Assembly: GCF_037975245.1 (NCBI RefSeq)
Contig: NC_092566.1
Coordinates: 12,457,001-12,521,000, forward strand
Origin: Apostichopus japonicus
Taxonomy: Eukaryota; Echinodermata; Holothuroidea; Aspidochirotida; Stichopodidae
Length of the DNA stretch: 64,000 bases
Reading direction: 5' to 3'
The notes below the pieces were generated by a model. That model had not been told where the DNA came from, did not search any database, and saw nothing but the letters and a program-made list of their open reading frames with translations. Numbering within the stretch: position 1 is the stretch's first letter; the number at the start of each line of letters is the position of its first letter. Below are positions 26,086-37,135 of this stretch, piece by piece. Position numbers and translations under genes: made by a program.

Positions 26086-27560
26086 AGTTACAAACCTTAA
26101 GTGGCACTGTAGGTAAAAGTGAATCACGTTATTCTATGAGGTATTGGAAAGATTATTATGTGCTCGTGTTACCGATCACTTGGCGTAAATTAGGCCCTGT
26201 TATCAGAATGTTGTTTACATGTGCAAGTTATTTGTGAGCGTTTGCAAATCATCTTATTCATACTGCTTATTAAATGTAATTTTAACTGTTTATTATAAGA
26301 TGATGCTTGGATGGCTTTGCCATGACATACATATATAGATACTTGTTCAATCATTTAAGCTACTTTTGAGAGCATGAAGTCACGATTAGGGGTTCATTGT
26401 AGGTAATTCTTTGCGGCGTACTACATAGAAATGTCCACAACGTGACTCGTTGCTAAGGGACGTCACCTCGTCAATGTTCCACTTCACTAATGAATATTCA
26501 TTAGCCTCGGATTATCGGCTTTATGGTACAGTGTTTATGAAACTATTCCTAACAGACTATTCCATTCTAAACAAACTATTCTAACAACCTTCTTAAACTA
26601 TTTTGGTGATCATCCTTGAGGAACTTTACCTCACCGGGACATTAAACATCTATTGTGTTCATTTAGAATTTGTCGGAGAGCAATTGGTAGAGTAAAGACC
26701 TCCAGCAAAGTATTTTTTGAAAACTTCTAGCATTTCAAGCATGCTATGAATGTATAAATCAACATCAATAATCAGGAAATATCTTTTTGACATACACAAT
26801 TTGTATTTCTAAGCTTGTCATTACCATGAGTACTCGATAGGACCAACAACAATTCCAAAAATTTTGATAAAGCTTATGTTGAAAGGAGTTAAATGTATTG
26901 TTACCTTGAGAATGTAAAATGTACAATCTGTAAATGTAGTATTGACCTATTATATTATATTTCTATTCTTGAATCGCGCCCTCAATACCCATGACCTGAA
27001 AACTTTCAGTACCCGAGATGTAATGTAATCTTTTATGAAGAAATTTTGGTGATTAATCGTTCATTGATTGCAGCCTGCATTGTAAATGGTATTAATGGTG
27101 AGTTACAAACATTGAGTGGCATTGTAGGTAAAGGTGAATCACGTTATTTTATGAGTTATTGGATAGATTATTATGTGCACGTGTTATCGATCAATCGGCA
27201 TAAGTTAGGCTTTGTTATCACACTGTTGTTTACATGTGCAAGTTATTTGTGAGCATTGGAAAATCATTTCATTCATACTGGTTATTAACTGTAATTTTAA
27301 CTGTTTATTATAAGATGATGCATGGATGGCTTTGCCATGGCATTCAGAGATAATTGTTGAATGATTAAGCTGCTTTAGAGAGCATGAAGTCACGATTAGG
27401 GGTTCATTGTAGGTAATTCTTTGCGGCGTACAACATAGAAATGTCCACAACGTGACCTGTTGCTAAGGGACGTCACCTCGTCAGTTCTCCACTTCACTAA
27501 TGAATATTCATGACCTCGTAGTATCGGCTTTATTACACACTGTTTATTATTTGTAACTTG
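26080..27560 (+). repeat. Composite unit linking SatB and SatD segments (1.015-kb tandem pair)
   Basis: A segment starting GTGAGTTACAAAC occurs at about 26,080 and 27,095 and continues for about 450 bp, sharing GAAGTCACGATTAGGGGTTC, TTGCGGCGTAC and GGGACGTCACCTCGTCA. Between the copies lie, in order, a SatD-like tail (26,540-26,635, ending GAGGAACTTTACCTCAC), a linker (26,640-26,755), a segment with AATGTATAAATC and AATCAGGAAATATC, and exactly one SatB monomer (about 26,860-27,095). Parts of both neighbouring satellites are therefore pieces of one larger unit. Confidence 0.85.
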
Positions 27561-28080
27561 TTTAAATGGTACATTTACTCTAGATTCGTGGCGGAATTCA
27601 CGCTGTTTATTAAGACTTAAGTGCTGAACGTGATTCCATGCAGTAAATTTGGCATTCAGATATTATAAATTAGAACGTTAATTTGTTGTTTTACAGGAAA
27701 CCTACAAGCAGTGACACATCTTAACTTATTTAGCAGAGAAACGCAGAATGGCAACCAAGGTTAGCAATGTAGCCAATTCGTACCTATCCGTGTTTAGAAT
27801 ATTTTGTACTGGTTAAAGTGACGTAATTAACTGTTTTGATCAAGATGTTGTTTCAACATTTTATGTAAATCCCTACCTTAATTCTGACTCGGTCAGATTA
27901 TTGTGATAGCACATTTTATGTTAAATGTTCATTTAGTCAAAATGCACTATGTGCCGGGTTTATGTACTTTGCTTTTCTTTTCTTCTCTTTTCATTTTTAG
28001 TTTTCATGTTGATGTTTCAATAAAGTGGAATATCATCAGTAAAGAAATCTTATTGTTACCATTTCTGAGTCTGTAAATGC
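27561..28080. other. Non-repetitive spacer with a weak exon-like segment
   Basis: No satellite similarity is seen. A possible small exon at 27,697-27,759 lies between an acceptor (TTGTTGTTTTACAG) and a donor (AAG then GTTAGC), with an ATG reading M-A-T-K at its end. A pyrimidine-rich acceptor ends at 28,000 and an AATAAA lies at 28,019. The frame into the latter closes after a few codons, so a gene is not supported. Confidence 0.3.
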
Positions 28081-29080
28081 TACACTATCCTTGTAATGAT
28101 GCTCGTCTGTTTGATGCTATAAATTTCATTAAGGAAATTAAGGCCTAGCTGAATAGCAAAACGTATATATGCACATGTAGTATAGCAATATTAAATGTAT
28201 AAATCTACATCAATTATCAGGATATAGCTTTTTGACACGTTTTATGTCCTTTAATACAATGTTTTACGTGAGCCAGTGCGTTTGAAGCAAAATGTTTACC
28301 CTCATATCTGATACAAACAAAATCAAACAATGTAAATAAATGATAATACTTACATACATTTCACGGGATGATTTCTTGCAGAATCCTGTATTACGATCCC
28401 ACAAGTTTCAGAGACCTTAAAGCATGCCCCCAACACGTCACGTTACTCTTTAGGTACAAAATTGAAAGGGGAAAGTTTTGATATCCATGTCTGAAATTGC
28501 TTGAAAGAAATAATTCTCTATGAAAAGTTCAATAAAACTAGAAAAGCAAATCATGTACAGACAATTGGGGTAAAGAAAAAAATCAGAGGTACTTGTTGCA
28601 AACAAAAGAAAACCCCCGAAAAGCATCAGTGTTAGCTTTTTACTTTAATGAATAAAACTTCAATAAAATTAAGCTCTTCTCTATATACAGACTAGTACAG
28701 CCATATTAAATCAGGAAATATCTGTTTGACATATACAATTTGTATATCTAAGTTTGCCATTACCTTGAGTACTCAAAAGTGCCACAACAATTGGAGACAT
28801 TTTTGGCCAAGCTGGTGTTGAAAGTAGTTAATGTATTGGTTCCCTGAGAATGTAAAATGTACTATCCTTCTAACCATGTTCGTCTGTTTGATGCTTTAAC
28901 TTTCATTAAGTCCTAAAATAAGTCCTAGTGGAAAAGCGAAACGTATGCGAGACAAGACAGCATTGTAAATTGATATTCCAAAGATACTGTGTCAATAAAT
29001 GATGTATTTCTTTTCATTAGTTCAGTGCATTTTATCTTTACTACAAAATTATGTTTAAAGGTATGCTGTATATTCACGAA
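28080..29080 (+). repeat. Decayed composite-unit copies
   Basis: Fragments of the same composite unit in the same order as at 26-27 kb. They are a linker with TCGTCTGTTTGATGCT (28,105), the segment ATGTATAAATCTACATCAAT (28,195), a second AATCAGGAAATATC segment with a SatB-like part ending CTGAGAATGTAAAATGTAC (28,700-28,865), another linker with GTTCGTCTGTTTGATGCT (28,880), and a SatD-like part starting TATGCGAGAC (28,945-29,075). D-type sequence is deleted between the first two. Confidence 0.75.
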
Positions 29081-29584
29081 CATAAATTACATTACATTAA
29101 CACATATAACAAATTAATTTCAATTACTTGCAATAGAATGAAGTCGCTGAGAACCGGGCGTGGTTCCTGGTAGGTTGGCGAAAGTTGTTCTGTACAGTTT
29201 GGCTAGTCAGGTTTTCGGAAGAGCGTGGTTTTGAAATATATATTTTGTAGAAAAGTTTTTCTTGAAAGTAAGATTTATATACATCATAATCCAAATTGAG
29301 AACATCCAAATGAACGAGAATATCCTCCAGGTAAATGGATTGACGGAAAGTAAGTTCAACTAGCGAGAGAGAGATATGAGCCGTCATAGATATATTCATT
29401 GCGTATGATACAGTAAAAACCACGTGAAAACAGGCACGGGCAGAACAGAACGGCAATGTAAAATTCGGCAAAATAGAACGGCGTTGACAGATAATTAAAA
29501 GATAGGCAACATGTGTAGTGAAGAGAGGACACCCTTCTTGTTGGGAGGACCGAATTGAACTTGGCCAATTCAATTAAATCTATT
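29081..29584. other. Unassigned spacer
   Basis: No recognised repeat or gene. Overlapping minus-strand open frames of up to 149 codons have no recognisable motif and no supporting splice or start context. Confidence 0.3.
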
Positions 29585-29775
29585 GCCAAAGAGGAGCTTG
29601 CACGGCGTAGAGATTACGTAACACTTTAATTGTATTAACACAGCTACTGCCAATGAGGAGCTTACACGGCGTAGCGATTACGTAACACTTTAATTGTATA
29701 AAAGCAGCTACTGCAAAAGAGGAGCTAGCACGGCGTAGCGATTACGTAACACTTTAATTGTATTAACACATTCCT
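29585..29775 (+). repeat. 64-bp tandem triplication
   Basis: Three copies of a 64-bp unit containing GAGGAGCTT.CACGGCGTAG and GATTACGTAACACTTTAATT. The GAGGAG marker starts at 29,591, 29,655 and 29,719. Copies differ at a few bases. No function can be read from the sequence. Confidence 0.9.
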
Positions 29776-30380
29776 AAGGTTGACACAATCAATTAAACTA
29801 CTTACGTTGTTTAAATGTATTAATTCATTCACAAGGTACACAAAACACAATTAACTACGTACGACAGATGTACATTCCTCGAATAGATGCACAGACCTCA
29901 TAGCACTAGTACAGCCATATTGAATGTATAAATCTACATCAATAATCAGGAAATATCGTTTTTGACATAAATAAATTACAAAAGTACTCCATAGAGCCAC
30001 AACAATTGAAGCATTTTTAAAGCTGCAGTGTTGAAAGTAGTTAACGTATTGGTTCCCTGAGAATGTAAAATGTACTCGCATGTTCGTCTGTTGTGTGATG
30101 CTTTTACTATCACTTTCATGTAAGACAAGTAAGGCCTACTTGAATAGCAAACCGTATGCGAAACAGCATTGTAACTTCATATTCCTAAGAAACTGTCAAT
30201 AAATAATGTATTACTTTTCATGTTATTTTGACTCCAATCTTATAAAGGCCTATGTTCAAAGGTATGCTGCATTGGCCACAAATATGCCAGATTTTTAAAT
30301 ATATGGTCACCTTTGGTCAAACTACTGAAACTTTTTTGTTATCACCCCGGAGGAAAGTTACCTCACTGGGCACCCGATAC
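29776..30380 (+). repeat. Decayed composite-unit copy (SatB-like part, linker, SatD-like part)
   Basis: The order is preserved: ATGTATAAATCTACATCAAT (29,925), a SatB-like half with GTTGAAAGTAGTTAACG and CTGAGAATGTAAAATGTAC (30,010-30,075), the linker with TTCGTCTGTTGTGTGATGC (30,083), then a SatD-like part from TATGCGAAACAGCATTG (30,157) to GGAGGAAAGTTACCTCAC (about 30,367). Confidence 0.78.
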
Positions 30381-30830
30381 ACATCTGTACATTTTTTTTT
30401 TTACCACGGTAACAACTCGTTCGTGCTGGTAATTCCGCAGCATGTGCTATGAGATACACGGTAGGTAACTGTACCCATGCTATATAAGTCAAAGAATTAT
30501 CGGGAGCAAGTGCGTTTGTAATCAAGCAGTTCCGTCGTCTGTCAAAGTGCAGGTCCATCGTCTTCCAGCAGTATTGCTTGCAAATCCGGGTGATTCTTCT
30601 TTTTTAAATTAATAATCAATCGAAGTTAGAACTACACCCAATACGTGAGAAATGTCATTGTAATTATTAGGAAGCCTAGGCCTAAATGGTATAATTGTCA
30701 AAATATTCGTACTCAGTTATACAGTATGCTATATAGCCTAGGCTGAGCCTTAGTATAACCAGAACTAGCTGTTACTATAACACTATGGCATGATAAAGAC
30801 AGGTCAGACAACTGTACGTGGCTATACACA
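30381..30830. other. Unassigned spacer
   Basis: Nothing recognised. Several AGGCCTA/CCTAGGC words occur here, as elsewhere in the window. Confidence 0.3.
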
Positions 30831-32494
30831 CCTCTATCAAAAACAATAGGGATATTTTACTCAATGTTATGAATCCACACCAAGTATTAGATAGGTGTAC
30901 ACAATTTCCATCGTTACATATCATGTAAAAGGTTTTCAGAGTTTAACCTCTGGTGACCTATAGGAAATTTGACCTCACAAGCAATAGGATTCTTGTACTC
31001 AATATGGCAAATCCATATTTATGACAAGTATCCATGATTTCTACCATGAGAAATCATGTTTCCAAGGCTTTCAGGCCTGGACAAATATTTTTGAAAGTAC
31101 TCGCTATTTGCCGACCGTGACTAACAACCTACTTGCCAAATTCCACTCGCCTATGATTGTTGGTCAAGTCTACAAAGTACAGGTCTGCAACATCAATACT
31201 TTCTATGAACAAAGGCAAGGCAGTTAGGCAGATGCATGGTGCTACGCAATTGCGCATTAGAAAGTCATGTTTCTTAGCAGTACGAAATCAAAACTTATTC
31301 CACCAAAAGTAAGTGTTAAACAAAGTAAAACATGACGCAGAATCATAAATTAGCAGCTATAGGCCTACTGTAATGTCTCAAACAATTAAAAATACAACAT
31401 TTGTAAAAATACCTACAAAGATAGCTTGGCTTCTGTTACATTACGGCTCCTATACTTAACTAGGTATATACTATACAGAAACTAGGTGTGTGGGAGTCCT
31501 AAGCATATACAGTACCTCACTGCTACTTTGAACAGCTGCTCAATTAGAGCGGCGACTTTGTACAATTTCCCAATTAATTATCTGTGTTTTAGCTGCAGAT
31601 TGATGCGCTAAAAATATAGCTATTACTCCATTTCACTGCCTAAATCAAAGCGATCTTTTACGCAATGTTAATCTGAGGTTGTAAGAGCATATTACTTCCA
31701 AAATTCCTAGCAGTAACAACAGCAAACTTGTCTCAAAACTCATTAAATTGTTCTATAATTTGGGAATTATATATATTATACTTTGCGACCCTGTCGATGG
31801 TAGTTTCACAAGTTATTGCCCCAAAAAACACATTTTGACCTTTGGTGACCTTGAATCACACCATGTTTATTTAGGGAAAACGTGCCCCTACTTCTTGTCC
31901 AAATATATCCATGTCAGACTTCGTGTTGCAAAAATTAGCATAATTTGGCAGTATTTTTGCACATAAGCACCCTTGAATGGCATTGGATGACCTAATGGTT
32001 TTTATTAAAAATGTTCCCCTTGATGATGTGCACTCTGGCCTAAATTTGTTATTTGCTCCGATGTAAACACACAATGTAATTGTTAAAAAGTTATCAAAAC
32101 CAACCTTTGGCCCCTCATACCTTGAGAACCTGGTGTCCGATTGAAGCAGGAATTGGTTTCCTCTATATAGCACACAGAGCTCTATCTTATATCAAAATAT
32201 TGACAAACTTTTTTTCTTTGCCCTGTATCTCCCAAAATGAGCATATTTTTCAAGATTTGACCTTTTGACCTCATAGTAGGATGTAGTTTGACACACTGAT
32301 CCAAAAAGCAACATGGCAAGCTTGTAAGACCATCCTAACCACATGTAAGTTTATTTAAACCAACCAAACCTTGACCTCTGATAACTGCGCACAGGAACGT
32401 CGCACAGGGTCAACCCATGGACAATATTGATCAGAAGGTACCTTTGAGATTTCAATAAGGCTACAAAAATTCAAATAACCAAAGAAACTAGTAC

Positions 32495-32517
32495 AGGTCA
32501 CTGGAGGTCAAAGGTTA
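32495..32517 (+). promoter_or_regulatory. Nuclear-receptor-like half-site cluster (DR4, DR1)
   Basis: Reads AGGTCA, 4-base spacer, AGGTCA, 1-base spacer, AGGTTA. Direct repeats of AGGTCA with 4- and 1-base spacing are the known DR4 and DR1 response-element layouts. It lies inside a repeat, so regulatory activity is speculative. Confidence 0.35.
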
Positions 32518-33418
32518 CCCAGATGCGGGTTGGCTATTGACATTTGGTTCTCAAGTTATTGCAAAAATACTAATTTTGGACCACTAATTGACCTTTGTGG
32601 ACCTTGGATCATGTTACCATTATGTATGGAACAATCCCTTACCCCATTCACAACTAGTCACAAAATATCAACCATGTCGGACCCAGTCAGTGGTAGTTCA
32701 CAAGTTATTGAGGAAAAAAACCCATTTTGACCCATAAATGACCTTTGGTGATCTTGGATCACATCACGATTATTTTGGAACATGTGCCCCTACTTTATTC
32801 ACAACTTGTCCCAATATACCAGCCATGTCAGACTACCTGACTAGAAGTTGTTGCAAAATTAGCATAAAATGGCAGTTTTTTTGCACATAAGCAACCTTGA
32901 ATGACCTTGGATGACCTGATGTTTTTTATTAAAAATGTTCCTCTTGATGATGTGTACTCTGTCCTAAAATTTATTTTTTTCTAAAATGTACAAACATAAT
33001 GTTATTGCTAGAAAGGTATCAAAACCAACCTTTGGCCCCTCATAACTTGAGAACTGAGTGTCTGATTGAAGCAGGAGTTGGTTTCCTCTATATAGCACAA
33101 AGGGCTCTATCATATATCAAAATATTGACAATATTTTTTGTTTTGCCCTGTATCTCCTTAAATGAGCATATTTTTCAAGATTTGACCTTAGACCTTTTGA
33201 CCTCCGGGTCAAATGTAGTTTGACACTCTGATTCCAAAAAGCAACATGACAAGTCTGTATGACCATTCTAACTGCACTTAAAAAAACAAAAAATTTGACC
33301 TCTGATAACTTCTCACACAAAGGTCGCACAGGGGTCATACCATAGACAATTTTGATTGGAAAGTACCTTTGAGATCCGATTATGGCCACGAAAATTCAAA
33401 TAACCAAAAAACTAATAC

Positions 33419-33452
33419 AGGTCACTGGAGGTCAACCTGAGGTCAAAGGTTA
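33419..33452 (+). promoter_or_regulatory. Nuclear-receptor-like half-site cluster (DR4, DR5, DR1)
   Basis: Reads AGGTCA, 4-base spacer, AGGTCA, 5-base spacer, AGGTCA, 1-base spacer, AGGTTA: four half-sites in 34 bases. It is the paralogue of the cluster at 32,495 with one extra half-site, so the repeat has gained or lost a half-site between copies. Function is inferred from the motif only. Confidence 0.4.
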
Positions 33453-33840
33453 CCCAGATGCGAGTCCACTACTGGATTACAATAGTGTAACTCCAAAAGT
33501 TGACGGACATTTTGTTCTCAAGTTATTGCAAAAAATACTAAGTTTTGACCCCTGATTGACCTTTGTTGACCTTGGATCACATTTCCATTATGTTTGGAAA
33601 AGATCCCTTACCCCATTTTCAACTTCTCCCAAAATATCAACCATGACCCTGTCAGTGGGAGTTACAGTATTGCTTGTTTTAATATTTTAGATTTTGGCCT
33701 CTAACTGACTTTTGGTGACTTTCACAGGCACCAAAAACAATAAGGTCCATTTACTCAATATGGTTCTCATAAACACCAAATATTAGAGTGGCCCAAGCTT
33801 CCCTTCTTGAGATATCATGTTTACCAGCGAGGCCTCACAC

Positions 33841-34247
33841 ACACCCATGTTTGTATTACATGCAGACCGAGGACCCCAATTTATTTTCCATTGTTCAAAT
33901 CCACGTACCCTAACCTTAACAATATCCCATACAATAGAATTCAACCATGGACCTGGAATTCTTTTGTTCAAGTCCTTGGTCAGAATACAAAGCAAACGCA
34001 CCCACACACACCTACACACACTTTCCGCCTGCATGAATGCATAGGTTACGATTATCATCGAAACCAAAAAGATATGCAGGCTCACTGCAACTTCTTAGGC
34101 CAGCTAGACTATGTAACTTATCCATGTAGTAAAATAAGCCTGGTAGGGGTAGTCCTTGCATTTAAATTTCTAATATTGTTAGGGCTATATAATTATAACA
34201 ACATTTTGTGAGTTAAGCATGATTAATGCATTGGCCCCAAATTATAG
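33841..34247. other. Unassigned spacer
   Basis: Contains an imperfect CACACA-rich stretch near 34,005. Overlapping open frames of up to 134 codons run on both strands without recognisable motifs. No gene supported. Confidence 0.3.
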
Positions 34248-34391
34248 CATGCTAAAAATTCTAGGTTTCAAAATGGAGCCTACTAAGTACCTGGATCAGG
34301 CCTTTAGTTTTAAATTTGTTAGCTCTCATGAACACACAAGATGATTGAATGTTCCAGCGAGGTAAATTTTCTCCAGGGTGGTAATAAAAAC
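34248..34391 (-). repeat. Inverted fragment of composite unit (SatD tail and linker)
   Basis: Read on the minus strand: TTACCACCCTGGAG, AAATTTACCTCGCTGG, AACATT, then TGTTCATGAG and, at the far end, TAGCATGCTAT. This matches in order the SatD-tail/linker junction at 26,600-26,745 and the plus-strand copy at 61,780-61,930. Confidence 0.65.
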
Positions 34392-34919
34392 ACTGATTCA
34401 AGAATTTGGATCAATATTTGTAGTATATAGTTGGCATTTACTCAACTTAAAGCCCCATCCTGCATTTGGTGTAAACAAACTTCAGTGCCTGCAACCACAC
34501 CTTCTAATTGATAATTCTTTCTTGGCTGTTTTGCAAGTTCAGACCTGAACTAGCTGAAGCAAGCTCTGTTTACAAACAAAACCATGTTCAAATGATATTT
34601 TGATCCATGCAATCCCCGTGTGCACGTGCTTGAAGCCCACTGGCACATTCTCTGCATGAGCACTGCACTGTAAATTAACACACCAGCTGTTCTCATTATT
34701 TTGAAGATATTTCCTCATACTTTAAATTATTGCCAAAAAATGTGGAAACTGAATAAGAAGTTACTAAGTGAAATGGTTTGAAATTGTGGACTATCTATCA
34801 GTTCTGAGGGAGTTTATTATTATTTGTTTAATATTGTACATTCAAACTCAGTATATGGATTTTTAAGTCGGATCCTATATGCAGGTCCGGATTAAATGCT
34901 TAATGATGTTTCACCATGT
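34392..34919. other. Unassigned spacer
   Basis: No recognised coding or repeat feature. Confidence 0.3.
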
Positions 34920-34927
34920 ATAATTGG

Positions 34928-35289
34928 CAGTGGCGTAGGAAGGTACTTTTGAGTGGGGGCTGAAGACTGATGGCCGGCCTGGGGGAGGTGTCTAAGGGGA
35001 GGGGGTGTCCCCCTCCCCTTTGGAATTTTTTGCATTTCCAGGTGGCCTCAGATGCAATTTGGTGCAATATAGCACACTTCAACACCCACTCCATTTTGTA
35101 AACTTAATTTTGTATTTTCACCTGGCCTTAGATGCAATTTGGTGCTCCAAATGAGATTTTTTTTCTCATTTGGAAATGAAAAGGAGTTTTCTGACTTGCG
35201 AAGCAGGGGGCGGAATGATACTTCCACCCCTCCACATTTTTCACTGGGGGGGCTGGAGCCCCCCCAGCCCCCCAGTTCCTACGCCCTTG
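34928..35289. mobile_element. Miniature hAT-type DNA transposon (non-autonomous)
   Basis: A 362-bp element flanked by a perfect 8-bp direct repeat, ATAATTGG, at 34,920-34,927 and 35,290-35,297. The left terminus reads CAGTGGCGTAGGAAGG and the right terminus, reverse-complemented, reads CAAGGGCGTAGGAACTGG, an imperfect terminal inverted repeat sharing GGCGTAGGAA. An 8-bp target duplication with CA-G-type termini is characteristic of the hAT superfamily. The interior is G/C-run rich, with two related pieces (GGCCT.AGATGCAATTTGGTG at about 35,043 and 35,125), and encodes no transposase. The intact duplication implies a fairly recent insertion. Confidence 0.85.
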
Positions 35290-35297
35290 ATAATTGG

Positions 35298-36059
35298 CAC
35301 CGGACAAGGAAAACAGATATTTGTTTCCACATGCGTGGAGATCTATAAGTGTTACTGTTATTTTGTCCATGTAGGTTTGTTAAGCCACAGCACCTAGTTG
35401 TTAGCCTAAGTATATCCCATGCACTTACTCTCATTTACATTTCTGAAATTTGACAGCCTCCATGGTGATATTGGATAAGACGAAATTTATATACCTTCTC
35501 CAGTAATGAGTGGAAGGAGCAATTTTATTTTGCAAATATAGGGCACCTTCAAACTTGCATTAGCTCAGGCACTTAATAATTGGGCACGACAAATTGAAAA
35601 GGGGGAGGGGCAGGGACACATGCCCCTGTAACCCTGGCAATCCACTACCCAGCTGTACACCACTTATCTATAGGTGATACTATGCATCATGATTTGATTC
35701 AGTGTAGAAGAGGATTTTTACAAAATTTTAGTTACTCTTATCTTATAGAAATTAATGATCTGCATAAGTTGCTGCTATATCACTTTTACTTAATCATGAA
35801 GGATTTCATAGCCATGTCCATATTGATTAAAATGACAAAAATGTATTTGTTCCCGGCACAGAAAATATGCAACGAAAGCCAAAAAAGCAGAAGCGTCTTT
35901 GTCCACTTAATACCGAAACCCCGGATAGAACAGTGACCAAAACGCCTTGAACTACTTTACTGTAGGTGCTGCTGACAAGACATCATTAGACGAGACTTGT
36001 TCCAATGATGTGTTCCATCATAAGGCTGACAAAATGCAATAACCTGCCAGTATAATACA
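35298..36059. other. Unassigned spacer
   Basis: No gene recognised. A G-rich stretch near 35,600 (AAAAGGGGGAGGGGCAGGG) resembles the interior of decayed hAT-like miniature elements, but no termini are seen. Confidence 0.3.
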
Positions 36060-36073
36060 GAAAATCATGGTTG

Positions 36074-36345
36074 CCGGACAAATACGCCCCGGACAAATAC
36101 CCCCCCGGACATATACCCCCTGGACTCATACCCCCGGGACAAGTACCCCCCGGACAATCACCCCCGGACAAAAACCCCCGAGGACGAATACCTCCGAGGA
36201 CAACTACCCCCCGGACAAATACCCCCCGGACAATCACCCCCGAGGACAAATACCCCCGAGGATAAGTACCCCCCAGACAACTACCCCCGGTACAACTACC
36301 CCCGGACATACACCCACGAGGAAAAATACCCCAGAGGACAATTAA
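36074..36345 (+). repeat. Left terminal minisatellite (CCGGACAAATACCCC-type)
   Basis: About 18 imperfect copies of a 15-17-bp unit, CCGGACAAATACCCC with variants such as CGAGGACAACTACCCC. Proline-rich and glycine-rich open frames on the two strands are artefacts of the repeat. Confidence 0.93.
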
Positions 36346-36548
36346 CCCCACCCCCAGCAATTACCTCCGGGAAAACTCTACCCGCACAAATACACCGGCA
36401 CAGATACCTCACCCAGGTTACTACCCGAACTAAACCAGAATACGCCCCAGCCCCCCCCCCACCACGAGTCTGTTAACCAAGCGGACCTTTAGCTGGTGAA
36501 CTCCGTAGTACGAAAGCCCATTAGCGCCTGAAAGAACATTTTTTTAAT

Positions 36549-36618
36549 CTGGTATATCAGATTATTATTCTGATATATCAGATAATTATTCTGATATATC
36601 AGATTATTATTCTGATAT
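36549..36618. repeat. 21-bp palindromic tandem repeat
   Basis: Three and a third copies of a 21-bp unit, CTGATATATCAGATTATTATT. Each unit contains the dyad CTGATATATCAG, so the array can fold in several registers. Confidence 0.9.
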
Positions 36619-36678
36619 GAAACGTTAAAGCATCTGACAATCAAAAAATGCATGTAGTAATTATACTGCGAAAGGGAC

Positions 36679-37135
36679 CACTGGCGTAGCAAGCGGGGGA
36701 CAGAGGAAATAATACCATCAGAAATGTTGGGATCGCAAAAGCGATTGTGAAAAGAACGAGCGATCAAAAACTATTTTAGTACATGGATGTGTAACTGATT
36801 GCTCCGATTTGCATCCAAGGGCATTTCGAAAAGAGATATATGCAGGCCCATACGCCGGGGGGGGGTGGTCGAATGGTTCGGACGACCATCATATAAATAA
36901 ATATTGAAAATAAAGGGGCCACCCCTCCCCTATAAGACTCCTCCCACAGGATACAGATCAGTATCGTGAATTCGACCCCCATGGCGAAATCATGCGTGCG
37001 TGTCTGATTTACAAAGCAGAGTGGAAATGGGGAAATGGTGATGGTCGTGGGGAGGAGTATAAGGGAAAAGCGCATTTTGCACATAATGCGAAGAACGCGT
37101 ATTGTATGTAGAATGTATGTAGCTCTAGATCTCAT
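36679..37135. other. Possible decayed hAT-like end and unassigned sequence
   Basis: CACTGGCGTAGCAAGCGGGGG at 36,679 resembles the CAGTGGCGTAGGAAGG terminus of the element at 34.9 kb. No matching right terminus or target duplication was found. The rest of the stretch, including a 119-codon minus-strand open frame without motifs, is unassigned. Confidence 0.3.

Larger units (their letters stand above)
30831..33840 (+). repeat. TGACCT-rich repeat family with about 920-bp tandem duplication
   Basis: A block from TTGCACATAAGC through GAAGCAGGAATTGGTTTCC to CCAAAAAGCAACATG occurs at 31,961-32,344 and again at 32,881-33,280, an offset near 920. The flanking part (GACCTTGGATCA...CCCTTACCCCATT) also recurs at about 32,580 and 33,555. 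The outer edges, CAATAGGATTCTTGTACTCA (about 30,985) and its relative near 33,740, are related too. TGACCT or AGGTCA hexamers occur dozens of times. Open frames here are short and lack motifs. 31,230-31,780 is the least repetitive part. Confidence 0.85.

Noticed and set aside
33807-34211. 134-codon plus-strand open frame
   Set aside because: No motif, two competing frames over the same bases, and no start or splice support.
36067-36345. Proline/threonine-rich and glycine-rich open frames
   Set aside because: Products of the 15-17-bp minisatellite at the transposon end.
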